Assembly: GCF_000163895.2 (NCBI RefSeq)
Contig: NC_016630.1
Span: forward strand, 372,001 to 436,000
From: Filifactor alocis ATCC 35896
GTDB taxonomy: Bacteria; Bacillota; Clostridia; Peptostreptococcales; Filifactoraceae
Length of the DNA: 64,000 nucleotides
Direction: 5' to 3'
Below the pieces are notes generated by a model. That model saw only the letters and a program-made list of their open reading frames with translations. It had not been told where the DNA came from and made no database searches. Of this stretch, positions 40,841 through 48,489 are shown one piece after another. A program made the position numbers and the translations under genes. Numbering within the stretch: the stretch's first letter is position 1; every line of letters starts with the position of its first letter.

Positions 40841-40938
40841 TTTCATTAAAATAATTCAAAAACAGGAATACTTGCTTCAAGACAGTTCATATTCCTGTTT
40901 TCAATTATTTTAATAGTTATTTGTTCTCACTAACTATC
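40841..40938 (-). repeat. Module-boundary hairpin repeat, copy R1
   Basis: This is the leftmost of four copies of a roughly 95-base unit; the other three lie at 42738, 43878 and 45386. The arms at 40858-40868 and 40892-40901 pair as AAAACAGGAAT with its complement around a conserved CTTGCTTCAAGA-containing loop. On the minus strand a T-rich tract follows the stem, so it probably terminates the module transcript. The next bases read ATGAAAGATTG, resembling the start of an orphan toxin copy that is otherwise gone. Confidence 0.85.
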
Positions 40939-41311
40939 CACGGAAAATATAGCCTAAATGAATGTAAAATTCAATTGTCTTCAATAACATAAAAAATATA
41001 TTTGTCACAATAAACCATCTATAGGCTCCATGGATCAGTTCTTTTTTTCTTATATCTTTTATCTTTACTACTATTACATAGAAACTCGAAAAATACATGA
41101 TACATACAATCCAACAATATAATTTCTCAAATGAAGAAGATAGTATAGTGTCCGTAATTCCACAACAACGATATAAATAAAAATAATCACTCCATTCATA
41201 ATTTTGTAAATATGAAAAACGTTCCTCAATAAACACTATTGTGGACTGTATTTGTATGCTTAAAAATATTACAGTTAATATATCAACAAAGTGTATTACT
41301 TTATTCTTCAT
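40934..41311 (-). CDS. Putative immunity protein, MKNK type (array gene 9)
   Basis: About 125 residues with three predicted transmembrane helices (about 8-28, 64-86 and 96-118). The N-terminus MKNKVIHFVDILTVIFLS and the loop IRKKELIHGAYRWFIVTN are shared with its neighbours in the array. The segment between helices 1 and 2 (RFSYLQNYEWSDYFYLYRCC) differs from most copies but is like that of the gene at 45479-45856. Positively charged residues between helices 2 and 3 put that loop inside and the variable loop outside. The ATG at 41309-41311 has the GAGGGTTAAGAGA leader seen in other copies. I infer an immunity role from its position; it is the last gene of its module. Confidence 0.7.
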   Translation of the reverse strand: MKNKVIHFVDILTVIFLSIQIQSTIVFIEERFSYLQNYEWSDYFYLYRCCGITDTILSSSFEKLYCWIVCIMYFSSFYVIVVKIKDIRKKELIHGAYRWFIVTNIFFMLLKTIEFYIHLGYIFRG

Positions 41312-41322
41312 TCTCTTAACCC

Positions 41323-41700
41323 TCATATGCTAAACGCTGCATCTAATTCAATCAAAAAATCCACCGTCTTAAATATAACAAAACATATATTTATCACAAT
41401 AAACCATCTGTAAGTTCCACTAATAAGTTCTTTTTTCCATAAATCTATCAACTTTACTGTTATTACATAAAAACTAGAAATATAAACAATAAATACCAAT
41501 AAATTATAGATAAAATCATATGATGATCTTCGTATCATATCTGATATACCACTAATAGAATACATCCACATATAATCATACCATGGAGAATTTTGCACAT
41601 ACAAACAATTTCCTTTGATAAAAACAATTTCCGATTGTAATATTATCATTAAAATTATTACAGTTAATATATCAACAAAGTGTATTACTTTATTTTTCAT
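41323..41700 (-). CDS. Putative immunity protein, MKNK type (array gene 8)
   Basis: About 125 residues, same three-helix family as its neighbours, starting MKNKVIHFVDILTVIILMII. The outer-loop segment is NSPWYDYMWMYSISGIS, and DLWKKELISGTYRWFIVINI forms the basic inner loop. It is closely related at the C-terminus to the gene at 44357 (both end ELDAAFSI). Its stop overlaps a possible upstream start of the next gene. It is second of three immunity genes after the orphan toxin at 42088. Immunity function is inferred. Confidence 0.7.
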   Translation of the reverse strand: MKNKVIHFVDILTVIILMIILQSEIVFIKGNCLYVQNSPWYDYMWMYSISGISDMIRRSSYDFIYNLLVFIVYISSFYVITVKLIDLWKKELISGTYRWFIVINICFVIFKTVDFLIELDAAFSI

Positions 41701-41710
41701 TCTCTTAACC

Positions 41711-42091
41711 TCATATACCCATTGCAGCAGTCCAGAACACATCAAATTCTACTATTTTAGCACAAATAAAAGCTATATTAACAAAAAGAAGAGCTCTATG
41801 CATTCCATACATCGTTTCTTTTTTGTACATACATATCATCTTTATCACTATTACATAGAGATTTAGACAAAATACTATGAACAAAAATTGATAATATATA
41901 AACTCACTTCGAAAAGAATCATACACTAAAGTACTTAAACCATACGAATTATAATATATAAAAAATTTGTTCCATGAATAGTAGTGTAAATATGAATAAT
42001 CTTCAAAAATAAAAACAACAGTAGATTGTATTTGTATTGCAAAAAGTATTACCGTAAGTATATCTATAGCTAAGATTATTTTTCTTTTCAT
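41711..42091 (-). CDS. Putative cognate immunity protein, MKRK type (array gene 7)
   Basis: About 126 residues, three predicted membrane helices, starting MKRKIILAIDILTVILFAIQ. The ATG overlaps the stop of the orphan toxin domain by ATGA (42088-42091), the usual coupling of a toxin to its immunity gene. It is nearly identical to the gene at 46257-46634, differing mainly in the outer loop between helices 1 and 2 (YLHYYSWNKFFIYYNSYG here). Both pair with toxins ending in an ALRARxRF...EWKG tail. Confidence 0.75.
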   Translation of the reverse strand: MKRKIILAIDILTVILFAIQIQSTVVFIFEDYSYLHYYSWNKFFIYYNSYGLSTLVYDSFRSEFIYYQFLFIVFCLNLYVIVIKMICMYKKETMYGMHRALLFVNIAFICAKIVEFDVFWTAAMGI

Positions 42092-42708
42092 TCTACTACC
42101 CCTTTCCATTCTCCCACAAATCGAATTCTGGCTCTCAGTGCATCAAGATTTTTTTCATACCTCTTCTCATTATCGCCATGTTTTTCCCCATCTCTCGGCA
42201 AATCATTTCTCGATACATTTCCATAATTGTCATAAGGACGAATATCATATAACCAATGACTTGCTCCATCTGTAGATATTTTCCCTTTTGCATAATACAT
42301 TCCGCTAAAGTTATAGGTTCCCATATTCTTCGGATCTGTTTTTTCGGTACAAGCTTTTCCCTTATTTTTGTTTTTGTTATTACTTCCGTAATAGTTGATA
42401 TACACTCCTTCGTTCCTGCCGTTTTTGGAGATAAATTTCAGATTGTATGAACCCGTTTCGGAAAAGGATGTCGGACACATATGATATCCGGAACTTCCTA
42501 CCTTCAGCAACACCCAATTACTGCTTTGGGAATTTAACTGTTGCAGTGTTGTCGGAATTCTGTTCAAATTATTTCTAAAATAATGAACTTTTTCTGTTAC
42601 ACTTCCTGAATGTTTTACATAACTATTGAATTTACTACAATATTCATCCCGGTATTTATCCCAATCTTTTTTCCAGTAGTCTTCTCGAAACTTACCCTTT
42701 GTATTCAC
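42088..42708 (-). CDS. Orphan toxin C-terminal domain (copy I)
   Basis: 206 residues with no signal peptide and no delivery domains. It matches the C-terminal part of the long toxin at 46678-48489, starting at KGKFREDYWKKDWDKYRDEY. It shares FRNNLNRIPTTLQQLNSQSS, the NLKFISKNGRNEGVYIN segment and NMGTYNFSGMYYAKGK with three conserved cysteines. The tail differs: HWLYDIRPYDNYGNV, then YEKNLDALRARIRF. The only plausible start is a GTG at 42706-42708, since the ATG of copy E is ATA here. I do not recognise the fold. Like orphan CdiA/Rhs C-termini, it may be silent until recombined. Confidence 0.75.
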   Translation of the reverse strand: MNTKGKFREDYWKKDWDKYRDEYCSKFNSYVKHSGSVTEKVHYFRNNLNRIPTTLQQLNSQSSNWVLLKVGSSGYHMCPTSFSETGSYNLKFISKNGRNEGVYINYYGSNNKNKNKGKACTEKTDPKNMGTYNFSGMYYAKGKISTDGASHWLYDIRPYDNYGNVSRNDLPRDGEKHGDNEKRYEKNLDALRARIRFVGEWKGVVE

Positions 42709-42737
42709 TTTTCTCTCTTTTAAGAAGGTACAATAGT

Positions 42738-42835
42738 CTTTTATGAAAATAATTCAAAAACAGGAACACTTGCTTCAAGATAGGTCATATTCCTGTTTTT
42801 AATTATTTTAATAGTTACTTGTTCTCATTAATTAT
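42738..42835 (-). repeat. Module-boundary hairpin repeat, copy R2
   Basis: Same unit as R1. Arms at 42756-42766 (AAAAACAGGAA) and 42790-42800 are perfectly complementary. It separates the orphan toxin at 42088 from the immunity gene of the previous module. Confidence 0.85.
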
Positions 42836-43230
42836 GCATGCGTGATAGTGATTAAATAAATGTAATATTCAATTGTCTTCAATAACACAAAAAGTATATT
42901 TGTCACAATAAACCATTTGCAAGCTCCATGGATCAGTTCTTTTTTTCTTATATCTTTTATCTTTACTACTATTACATAGAAACTCAAAAAATATATGATA
43001 AATACAATCCAAATATATACTTGATCATATGATGACCTGCGTATCATATCCGATATACCAAATATACTATATAAATCAAAATAATCATCCCATGTGAAAT
43101 TTTGCAAATATGAGGAACTTTCCATAATAAAAACAATAGTAGATTCTAACTGTATCATTAAAAGTATAATACTTAATATATCAACAACGAATAGGAAACC
43201 CTTTTTTTTATTGATAGTATTATTTTTCAT
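42832..43230 (-). CDS. Putative cognate immunity protein, MKNN type (array gene 6)
   Basis: 132 residues with three predicted helices. The N-terminus MKNNTINKKKGFLFVVDILS is unlike the other copies, while the second half (KIKDIRKKELIHGACKWFIV, IYLITITHA) matches the gene at 45479-45856. The start overlaps the orphan toxin stop by ATGA (43227-43230). It looks like a mosaic of a distinct N-terminal half and a shared C-terminal half, as expected if recombination shuffles specificity. It is the only immunity gene in its module. Confidence 0.75.
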   Translation of the reverse strand: MKNNTINKKKGFLFVVDILSIILLMIQLESTIVFIMESSSYLQNFTWDDYFDLYSIFGISDMIRRSSYDQVYIWIVFIIYFLSFYVIVVKIKDIRKKELIHGACKWFIVTNILFVLLKTIEYYIYLITITHA

Positions 43231-43847
43231 TCATCTATTCCTTTCCATTCTCTTGTAAATTGAATTCTAGCCCGCCTTACATCAACATTATACTCATACC
43301 TTGTTTCATTATCTTTACGCTTTTCTCCATCTCTCGGCAAATCATTTTTCGATACATTTCCATAATTGTCATAAGGATGGATATCATATAACCAATGACT
43401 TGCTCCATCTGTAGATATTTTTCCTTTTGCATAATACATTCCACTAAAGTTATAGGTTCCCATATTCTTCGGATCTGTTTTTTCGGTACAAGCTTTTCCC
43501 TTATTTTTGTTTTTGTTATTACTTCCGTAATAGTTGATATAGACTCCTTCGTTCCTGCCGTTTTTGGAGATAAATTTCAGATTGTATGAACCCGTTTCGG
43601 AAAAGGATGTCGGACACATATGATATCCGGAACTTCCTACCTTCAGCAACACCCAATTACTGCTTTGGGAATTTAACTGTTGCAGTGTTGTCGGAATTCT
43701 GTTCAAATTATTTCTAAAATAATGAACTTTTTCTGTTACACTTCCTGAACGTTTTACATAACTATTGAATTTACTACAATATTCATCCCGGTATTTATCC
43801 CAATCTCTTTTCCAATAGTCTTCTCGAAACTTACCCTTTGTATCCAC
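43227..43847 (-). CDS. Orphan toxin C-terminal domain (copy H)
   Basis: 206 residues, almost the same as copy I over the first 175 or so (including HWLYDIHPYDNYGNV). It differs at the end (YEYNVDVRRARIQFTREWKG). The start is GTG at 43845-43847; upstream in-frame codons open only after a TGA inside hairpin R3. No signal peptide or wall-binding domain is present. The final residues differ from copy I exactly where its immunity partner differs too. Activity is unknown. Confidence 0.75.
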   Translation of the reverse strand: MDTKGKFREDYWKRDWDKYRDEYCSKFNSYVKRSGSVTEKVHYFRNNLNRIPTTLQQLNSQSSNWVLLKVGSSGYHMCPTSFSETGSYNLKFISKNGRNEGVYINYYGSNNKNKNKGKACTEKTDPKNMGTYNFSGMYYAKGKISTDGASHWLYDIHPYDNYGNVSKNDLPRDGEKRKDNETRYEYNVDVRRARIQFTREWKGIDE

Positions 43848-43877
43848 TTTTCTCTCTTTTAAGAAGGTATAATAGTC

Positions 43878-43972
43878 TTTTATGAAAATAATTCAAAAAC
43901 AGGAACACTTGCTTCAAGATAGGTCATATTCCTGTTTTCAATTATTTTAATGGTTACTTGTTCTCACTAACT
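43878..43972 (-). repeat. Module-boundary hairpin repeat, copy R3
   Basis: Same unit as R1. Arms at 43895-43905 and 43929-43938. Its right-hand sequence (TTCTCACTAACTATCCACGG) is the version found in R1, not that in R2/R4. Confidence 0.85.
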
Positions 43973-44345
43973 ATCCACGGAAAATATAGCCTAAATGAAT
44001 GTAAAATTCAATTGTCTTCAATAACATAAAAAATATATTTGTCACAATAAACCATAGATAACATCCATGGATCAGTTCTTTTTTTCTTATATCTTTTATC
44101 TTCTTCTATTACATATAAACTAAAAAAAACATGTGATGCACAGAATCCAAATATATGCTTGGTCATATGATGACCCGCTTATCATGTCAAATATTCCACT
44201 AAGCGTATAAAGTGACAAAAAATCGTCTCATGTATAATTTTGTAACTTTTAAAAACTCTTCAACAAACACTATTGTATACTGTATTTGGATGCTTAAAAA
44301 TATCACAGTTAGGGTATCTACAAGCAGCATCACTTTCTTCTTCAT
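43971..44345 (-). pseudogene. Broken immunity gene of the array (gene 5)
   Basis: From ATG 44343-44345 the frame starts MKKKVMLLVDTLTVIFLSIQ and resembles the gene at 40934-41311. It then meets an in-frame stop near 44232 (tryptophan-like position after KLYMR) and more stops plus a frame disturbance near 44105-44130. The end returns to a recognisable FVTNIFFMLLKTIEFYIHLG, finishing at TAG 43971-43973. It is the only clearly broken member of the immunity family here. Confidence 0.75.
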
Positions 44346-44356
44346 TCTCTTAACCC

Positions 44357-44740
44357 TCATATGCTAAACGCTGCATCTAATTCAATCAAAATTTCAATAA
44401 TCTTCCATAGAACAAAACAGATATTTATCACAATAAACCATCGATAAATTCCATGGATCAGTTCTTTTTTCCATATATCTTTTGTCTTCACTGTTATTAC
44501 ATAGATATTCCAAAAAAATGTGATAAATAAAGTCAATATATATATATAAATAAATGAAGAATGATATATAGTATATGATATTCCGTATAAACTGTAGATA
44601 GAAAGATAGTCAGTCCATGTTAAATCGTGTGAATATGAAAGACTATGCACAAAGTACACAACTAAAGATTGTAACTGTATCATTAACAGTATAACAGTCA
44701 ATATATCAAAAAAAATAATTTTTGTCTTTCTATTCTTCAT
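44357..44740 (-). CDS. Putative cognate immunity protein (array gene 4)
   Basis: About 127 residues with three helices, starting MKNRKTKIIFFDILTVILLM. The outer loop is HSLSYSHDLTWTDYLSIYSL, unlike any other copy. The inner loop (DIWKKELIHGIYRWFIVINI) and the ending (ELDAAFSI) are shared. The ATG overlaps the stop of the frame-restored orphan toxin E by ATGA (44737-44740). The toxin partner also has a unique tail, supporting a matched pair. Confidence 0.72.
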   Translation of the reverse strand: MKNRKTKIIFFDILTVILLMIQLQSLVVYFVHSLSYSHDLTWTDYLSIYSLYGISYTIYHSSFIYIYILTLFITFFWNIYVITVKTKDIWKKELIHGIYRWFIVINICFVLWKIIEILIELDAAFSI

Positions 44741-45391
44741 TCTTTTATTCCTTTCCACTGTTTTTCAAACTTGTTTCTGGAATTTTTAGCATCGTAATTA
44801 TCATTGTACCTATTCGCATTAGAATTACTCATTTGTTCAAATAAATTCGGCAAATCATTTTTTGATACGTTTCCATAGCTGTAATAAGGCACCATATCTA
44901 ATTCAAAATGATCTTTTTGCTTCTTTGGATGCTTTTCCTTTTGCATAATACATTCCGCTAAAGTTATAGGTTCCCATATTCTTCGGATCTGTTTTTTCGG
45001 TACAAGCTTTTCCTTTGTTTTTATTCTTATCTCCATAATAATTGATATAGACTCCTTCATTCCTGCCATTTTTGGAGATAAACTTCAGATTGTATGAACC
45101 TGTTCCGGAAAAGGTTGTCGGACACATATGATATCCGAAACTTCCTACCTGTAGCAACACCCAATTACTGCTTTGGGAATTTAACTGTTGCAGTGTTGTC
45201 GGAATTCTGTTCAAATTATTTCTAAAATAATGAACTTTTTCTGTTACACTTCCTGAATGTTTCACATAACTATTGAATTTACTACAATATTCATCCCGGT
45301 ATTTATCCCAATCTCTTTTCCAATAGTCTTCTCGAAACTTACCCTTTGTATTCACTTTTCTCTCTTTTAAGAAGGTACAATAGTCTTTCAT
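44737..45391 (-). pseudogene. Orphan toxin C-terminal domain (copy E), frameshifted
   Basis: The copy begins MKDYCTFLKERKVNTKGKF and follows the shared domain to ASKEAK. There an extra A in the run at 44914-44918 (five instead of the four in the long toxin) shifts the frame and ends it as RSF at 44903. In the next frame the domain continues DHFELDMVPYYSYGNV to the end, FEKQWKGIKE, at 44737. Its tail is the most divergent of the four. It has an ATG but no good ribosome-binding site. It could be a pseudogene, or be rescued by slippage on the A run. Confidence 0.75.
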
Positions 45392-45482
45392 TAAAATAAT
45401 TCAAAAACAGGAACACTTGCTTCAAGATAGGTCATATTCCTGTTTTTAATTATTTTAATAGTTACTTGTTCTCATTAATTAT
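45386..45482 (-). repeat. Module-boundary hairpin repeat, copy R4
   Basis: Same unit as R1. Arms at 45403-45413 (AAAAACAGGAA) and 45437-45447. It ends the module of the long toxin. The next module begins with ATGAAAGACT right after its T-rich side. Confidence 0.85.
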
Positions 45483-45856
45483 GCATGCGTGATAGTGATT
45501 AAATAAATGTAATATTCAATTGTCTTCAATAACACAAAAAGTATATTTGTCACAATAAACCATCTGCAAGCTCCATGGATCAGTTCTTTTTTTCTTATAT
45601 CTTTTATCTTTACTACTATTACATAGAAACTCAAAAAATATATGATAAATACAATCCAACAATATAATTTCTCAAATGAAGAAGATAGTATAGTGTCCGT
45701 AATTCCACAACAACGATATAAATAAAAATAATCACTCCATTCATAATTTTGTAATCTATCCCATTTTTCCATAGTAAACATGAGTTTAGATTGAATGTCT
45801 ATCACCAATAGTATTACAGTTAATATATCAACAAAGTGTATTACTTTATTTTTCAT
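45479..45856 (-). CDS. Putative immunity protein, MKNK type (array gene 3)
   Basis: About 125 residues, three predicted helices, starting MKNKVIHFVDILTVILLVID. Its outer loop WDRLQNYEWSDYFYLYRCCG resembles that at 40934, while its C-terminus (YIYLITITHA) matches the gene at 42832. It is third in the long toxin's module and ends beside repeat R4. The start is set by the shared GAGGTTAAGAGA ribosome-binding site. Immunity is inferred. Confidence 0.7.
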   Translation of the reverse strand: MKNKVIHFVDILTVILLVIDIQSKLMFTMEKWDRLQNYEWSDYFYLYRCCGITDTILSSSFEKLYCWIVFIIYFLSFYVIVVKIKDIRKKELIHGACRWFIVTNILFVLLKTIEYYIYLITITHA

Positions 45857-45866
45857 TCTCTTAACC

Positions 45867-46244
45867 TCATATACCAAATTCTCTATCTAAATGAATCAAA
45901 AACTCTAATGTTTTAAATACAACAAAACAGATATTTATCACAATAAACCATCGATAAACCCTATGGATAAGTTCTTTTTTCCATAAATCTATCAATTTCA
46001 CTACTATTACATAAAAACTGGCAAAATACACAACAAATACAGTTCCATGATAAATATACTCATATGATGATCTTCGTATCATATCTAACATTCCACAAAC
46101 AGAATAACACAAAATACAACTGTCCCATGAATAATTCTGCAAATATATAAAATTTTCTTTAACAAAAATAATCCATGATTGTAATCCTATCATTAAAATT
46201 ATTACAGTTAATATATCAACAAAGTGTATTACTTTATTTTTCAT
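45867..46244 (-). CDS. Putative immunity protein, MKNK type (array gene 2)
   Basis: 125 residues starting MKNKVIHFVDILTVIILMIG. Helices are at about 8-28, 64-86 and 97-118. The outer loop is YLQNYSWDSCILCYSVCG and the basic inner loop is KLIDLWKKELIHRVYRW. It lies 12 bases after gene 1 with the same leader as other MKNK members. Probably it protects against a toxin variant other than the adjacent one. Confidence 0.7.
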   Translation of the reverse strand: MKNKVIHFVDILTVIILMIGLQSWIIFVKENFIYLQNYSWDSCILCYSVCGMLDMIRRSSYEYIYHGTVFVVYFASFYVIVVKLIDLWKKELIHRVYRWFIVINICFVVFKTLEFLIHLDREFGI

Positions 46245-46256
46245 TCTCTCTTAACC

Positions 46257-46634
46257 TCATATACCCATTGCAGCAGTCCAGAACATATCAAATTCTACTA
46301 TTTTAGCACAAATAAAAGCTATATTAACAAAAAGAAGAGCTCTATACATTCCATACATCGTTTCTTTTTTGTACATACATATCATCTTTATCACTATTAC
46401 ATAGAGATTTAGACAAAATACTATGAACAAAAATTGATAATATATTAACTCACTTTGAAAAGAATACCCCAAACTGCTCAAACCATATGAGCGATAAAAT
46501 ATAAAAAACTCATTCCAAAAATAGTTCTGTAAATATGAATACTCTTCAAAAATAAAAACAACAGTAGATTGTATTTGTATTGCAAAAAGTATTGCCGTAA
46601 GTATATCTATAGCTAAGATTATTTTTCTTTTCAT
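46257..46634 (-). CDS. Putative cognate immunity protein, MKRK type (array gene 1)
   Basis: About 125 residues, three helices, starting MKRKIILAIDILTAILFAIQ. The ATG (46632-46634) overlaps the restored stop of the long toxin (46631-46633) as ATGA. AAAGGGATGG lies upstream at good spacing. It is nearly identical to the gene at 41711-42091 except in the outer loop (YLQNYFWNEFFIFYRSYG). This is the best candidate for the direct immunity partner of the long toxin. Confidence 0.75.
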   Translation of the reverse strand: MKRKIILAIDILTAILFAIQIQSTVVFIFEEYSYLQNYFWNEFFIFYRSYGLSSLGYSFQSELIYYQFLFIVFCLNLYVIVIKMICMYKKETMYGMYRALLFVNIAFICAKIVEFDMFWTAAMGI

Positions 46635-46677
46635 TCTACCATCCCTTTCCATTCTCTCACGAATCGAGTTCTGGCTC

Positions 46678-48489
46678 TCAGTGCATCATAATTTTTTTAT
46701 ATCTTCCTTTATTCTTGTCGTTCGTTTCCTCATCTCCAGGCAAATCATTTCTTGATACATTTCCATAGTTGTAATAAGGCAACATATCTAATTGAAAATG
46801 ATCTTTTGCTTCTTTGGATGCTTTTCCTTTTGCATAATACATTCCGCTAAAGTTATAGGTTCCCATATTCTTCGGATCTGTTTTTTCGGTACAAGCTTTT
46901 CCCTTATTTTTGTTTTTGTTATTACTTCCGTAATGGTTGATATACACTCCTTCGTTTCTGCCGTTTTTGGAGATAAACTTCAGATTGTATGAACCTGTTT
47001 CGGAAAAGGATGTAGAACACATATGATATCCGAAACTTCCTACCTTCAGCAACACCCAATTACTGCTTTGGGAATTTAACTGTTGCAGTGTTGTCGGAAT
47101 TCTGTTCAAATTATTTCTAAAATAATGAACTTTTTCTGTTACACTTCCTGAACGTTTTACATAGCTATTGAATTTACTACAATATTCATCCCGGTATTTA
47201 TCCCAATCTTTTTTCCAATAGTCTTCTCGAAACTTACCCTTTGTATCCACTTTTCTCTCTTTTAAGAAAGTATCATAATCATTCATTAAAATTTCTGTTC
47301 CCCATCTTCCGATTGTACTAACTTTCTCTCCATTACTTAATGATGATGAGTTCTTTTTTATCTTTTGATTCAATCTCTCTTCCACGCTTTTAAGATGTTT
47401 CGAGCTGCCGAGATAATCTATGGTATAGCGTTGTGGAATAAGTGGCTTTTCATCCTGTTTATCTTCAATTCCGTCGCCATCGCTGTCTCTTTTGTTCGGA
47501 TAAGAGTGCAATTTGAAGAATACTCTTCCTTTTTTATCTGTTCTTTGGATGATTTCTTGTCCGTCTTTCAATCCGTCATTATCTGTATCTTTGTTGTTCG
47601 GGTTGGTCCCATGTTCTTTTTCTTGTTTATCATTGAAGTAATCTTCGTCATAGTCCCCAAAAATCGGATTGGAACCAAAACGTACTTCTTCTAAATTGGT
47701 AAGTCCGTCGCCATCAATATCCAGCTCCGCATCTGCTGTATCATCCAAATAGGTGTGTGTTTTTAACGGATCGGTCGTTGTAAAATTGTGTTCTTCTGAA
47801 TCTGTTAATCCATCTCCATCTGTATCTGTTTTGTGAGGATCTGTTTTAAGAATCATTTCATGTCCATCCAACAGTCCGTCGCTATCACTGTCATGTGTGG
47901 TATCCAACCATAATGCATATAATGTAATATCTTTGTGGATTGGTGTACCATCAAAAGAAAATCCGTTGTCAAAATCTTGTACTTCTTTTTCTTGGTACCA
48001 CGCCAAAAAATAGTACCCGTCTCTGTACGGGGGTTCCAAATATTCTACATAGTTTCCTTCTTTTACCGATTGCATTTCTTTTTTGCTTGGTATTCCATCA
48101 TTTAAATCAAAAGTTACAGTATATGTTTTGTCTTGTTTGGAATCATGATTGCTTTCTCTTTCTTTTTTTGCTTTGTTATCACTTTTTGCCTGTTGTGTTT
48201 GATTCTGTAAGGAATTCTTTTTCGCCTGTTCCGACATATGAGGTTTTAAAGATAGCCCTTTCCCTCCCACATGCTGTATGATGGAATTTTTCATGTATCT
48301 ACCATCTTTGTCCACTTGGCTACCATCAGGTGTTGTTGTATTTTGATACAATACTCCATCATTTCCAAAGTAATATCTGTATCCATCTATCCAATGCCAA
48401 CCTACCAATCTTTTTCCAAATGTCCTATCGTGTTTTGTGTTAAAAAAAGAATACTTTCTATCGCTATCCTTGTACCATCCATATATCAA
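46678..48489 (-). pseudogene. Wall-associated polymorphic toxin, 5' and 3' disrupted
   Basis: 603 readable residues. A choline/cell-wall-binding-like repeat region (1-66, GWYKDSDRKYSFF, GWHWIDGYRYYFGNDG) is followed by a charged linker (67-121). Next come a Listeria-Bacteroides repeat (122-194) and thrombospondin type-3-like calcium repeats (200-345, DTDGDGLTDSEE, DIDGDGLTNLEE, DTDNDGLKDGQE, DSDGDGIEDKQD). The toxin domain runs from about 360. The first codon is a TTG right after an in-frame TAG (48490-48492); upstream the same frame continues as another repeat (MDKYVSGVNFWYCFSINTEG) with no signal peptide. At the 3' end the A run at 46692-46698 is one base short relative to copy I. The frame therefore ends as KKIMMH instead of continuing to EWKGMVE at 46631. 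Confidence 0.75.

Noticed and set aside
41615..41866. Plus-strand open frames across the toxin/immunity array
   Set aside because: They recur only because the antisense immunity genes are repeated, and they lack ribosome-binding sites.
40841..45482. CRISPR array
   Set aside because: The repeats are about 95 bases, separated by whole genes, and no cas genes are present.
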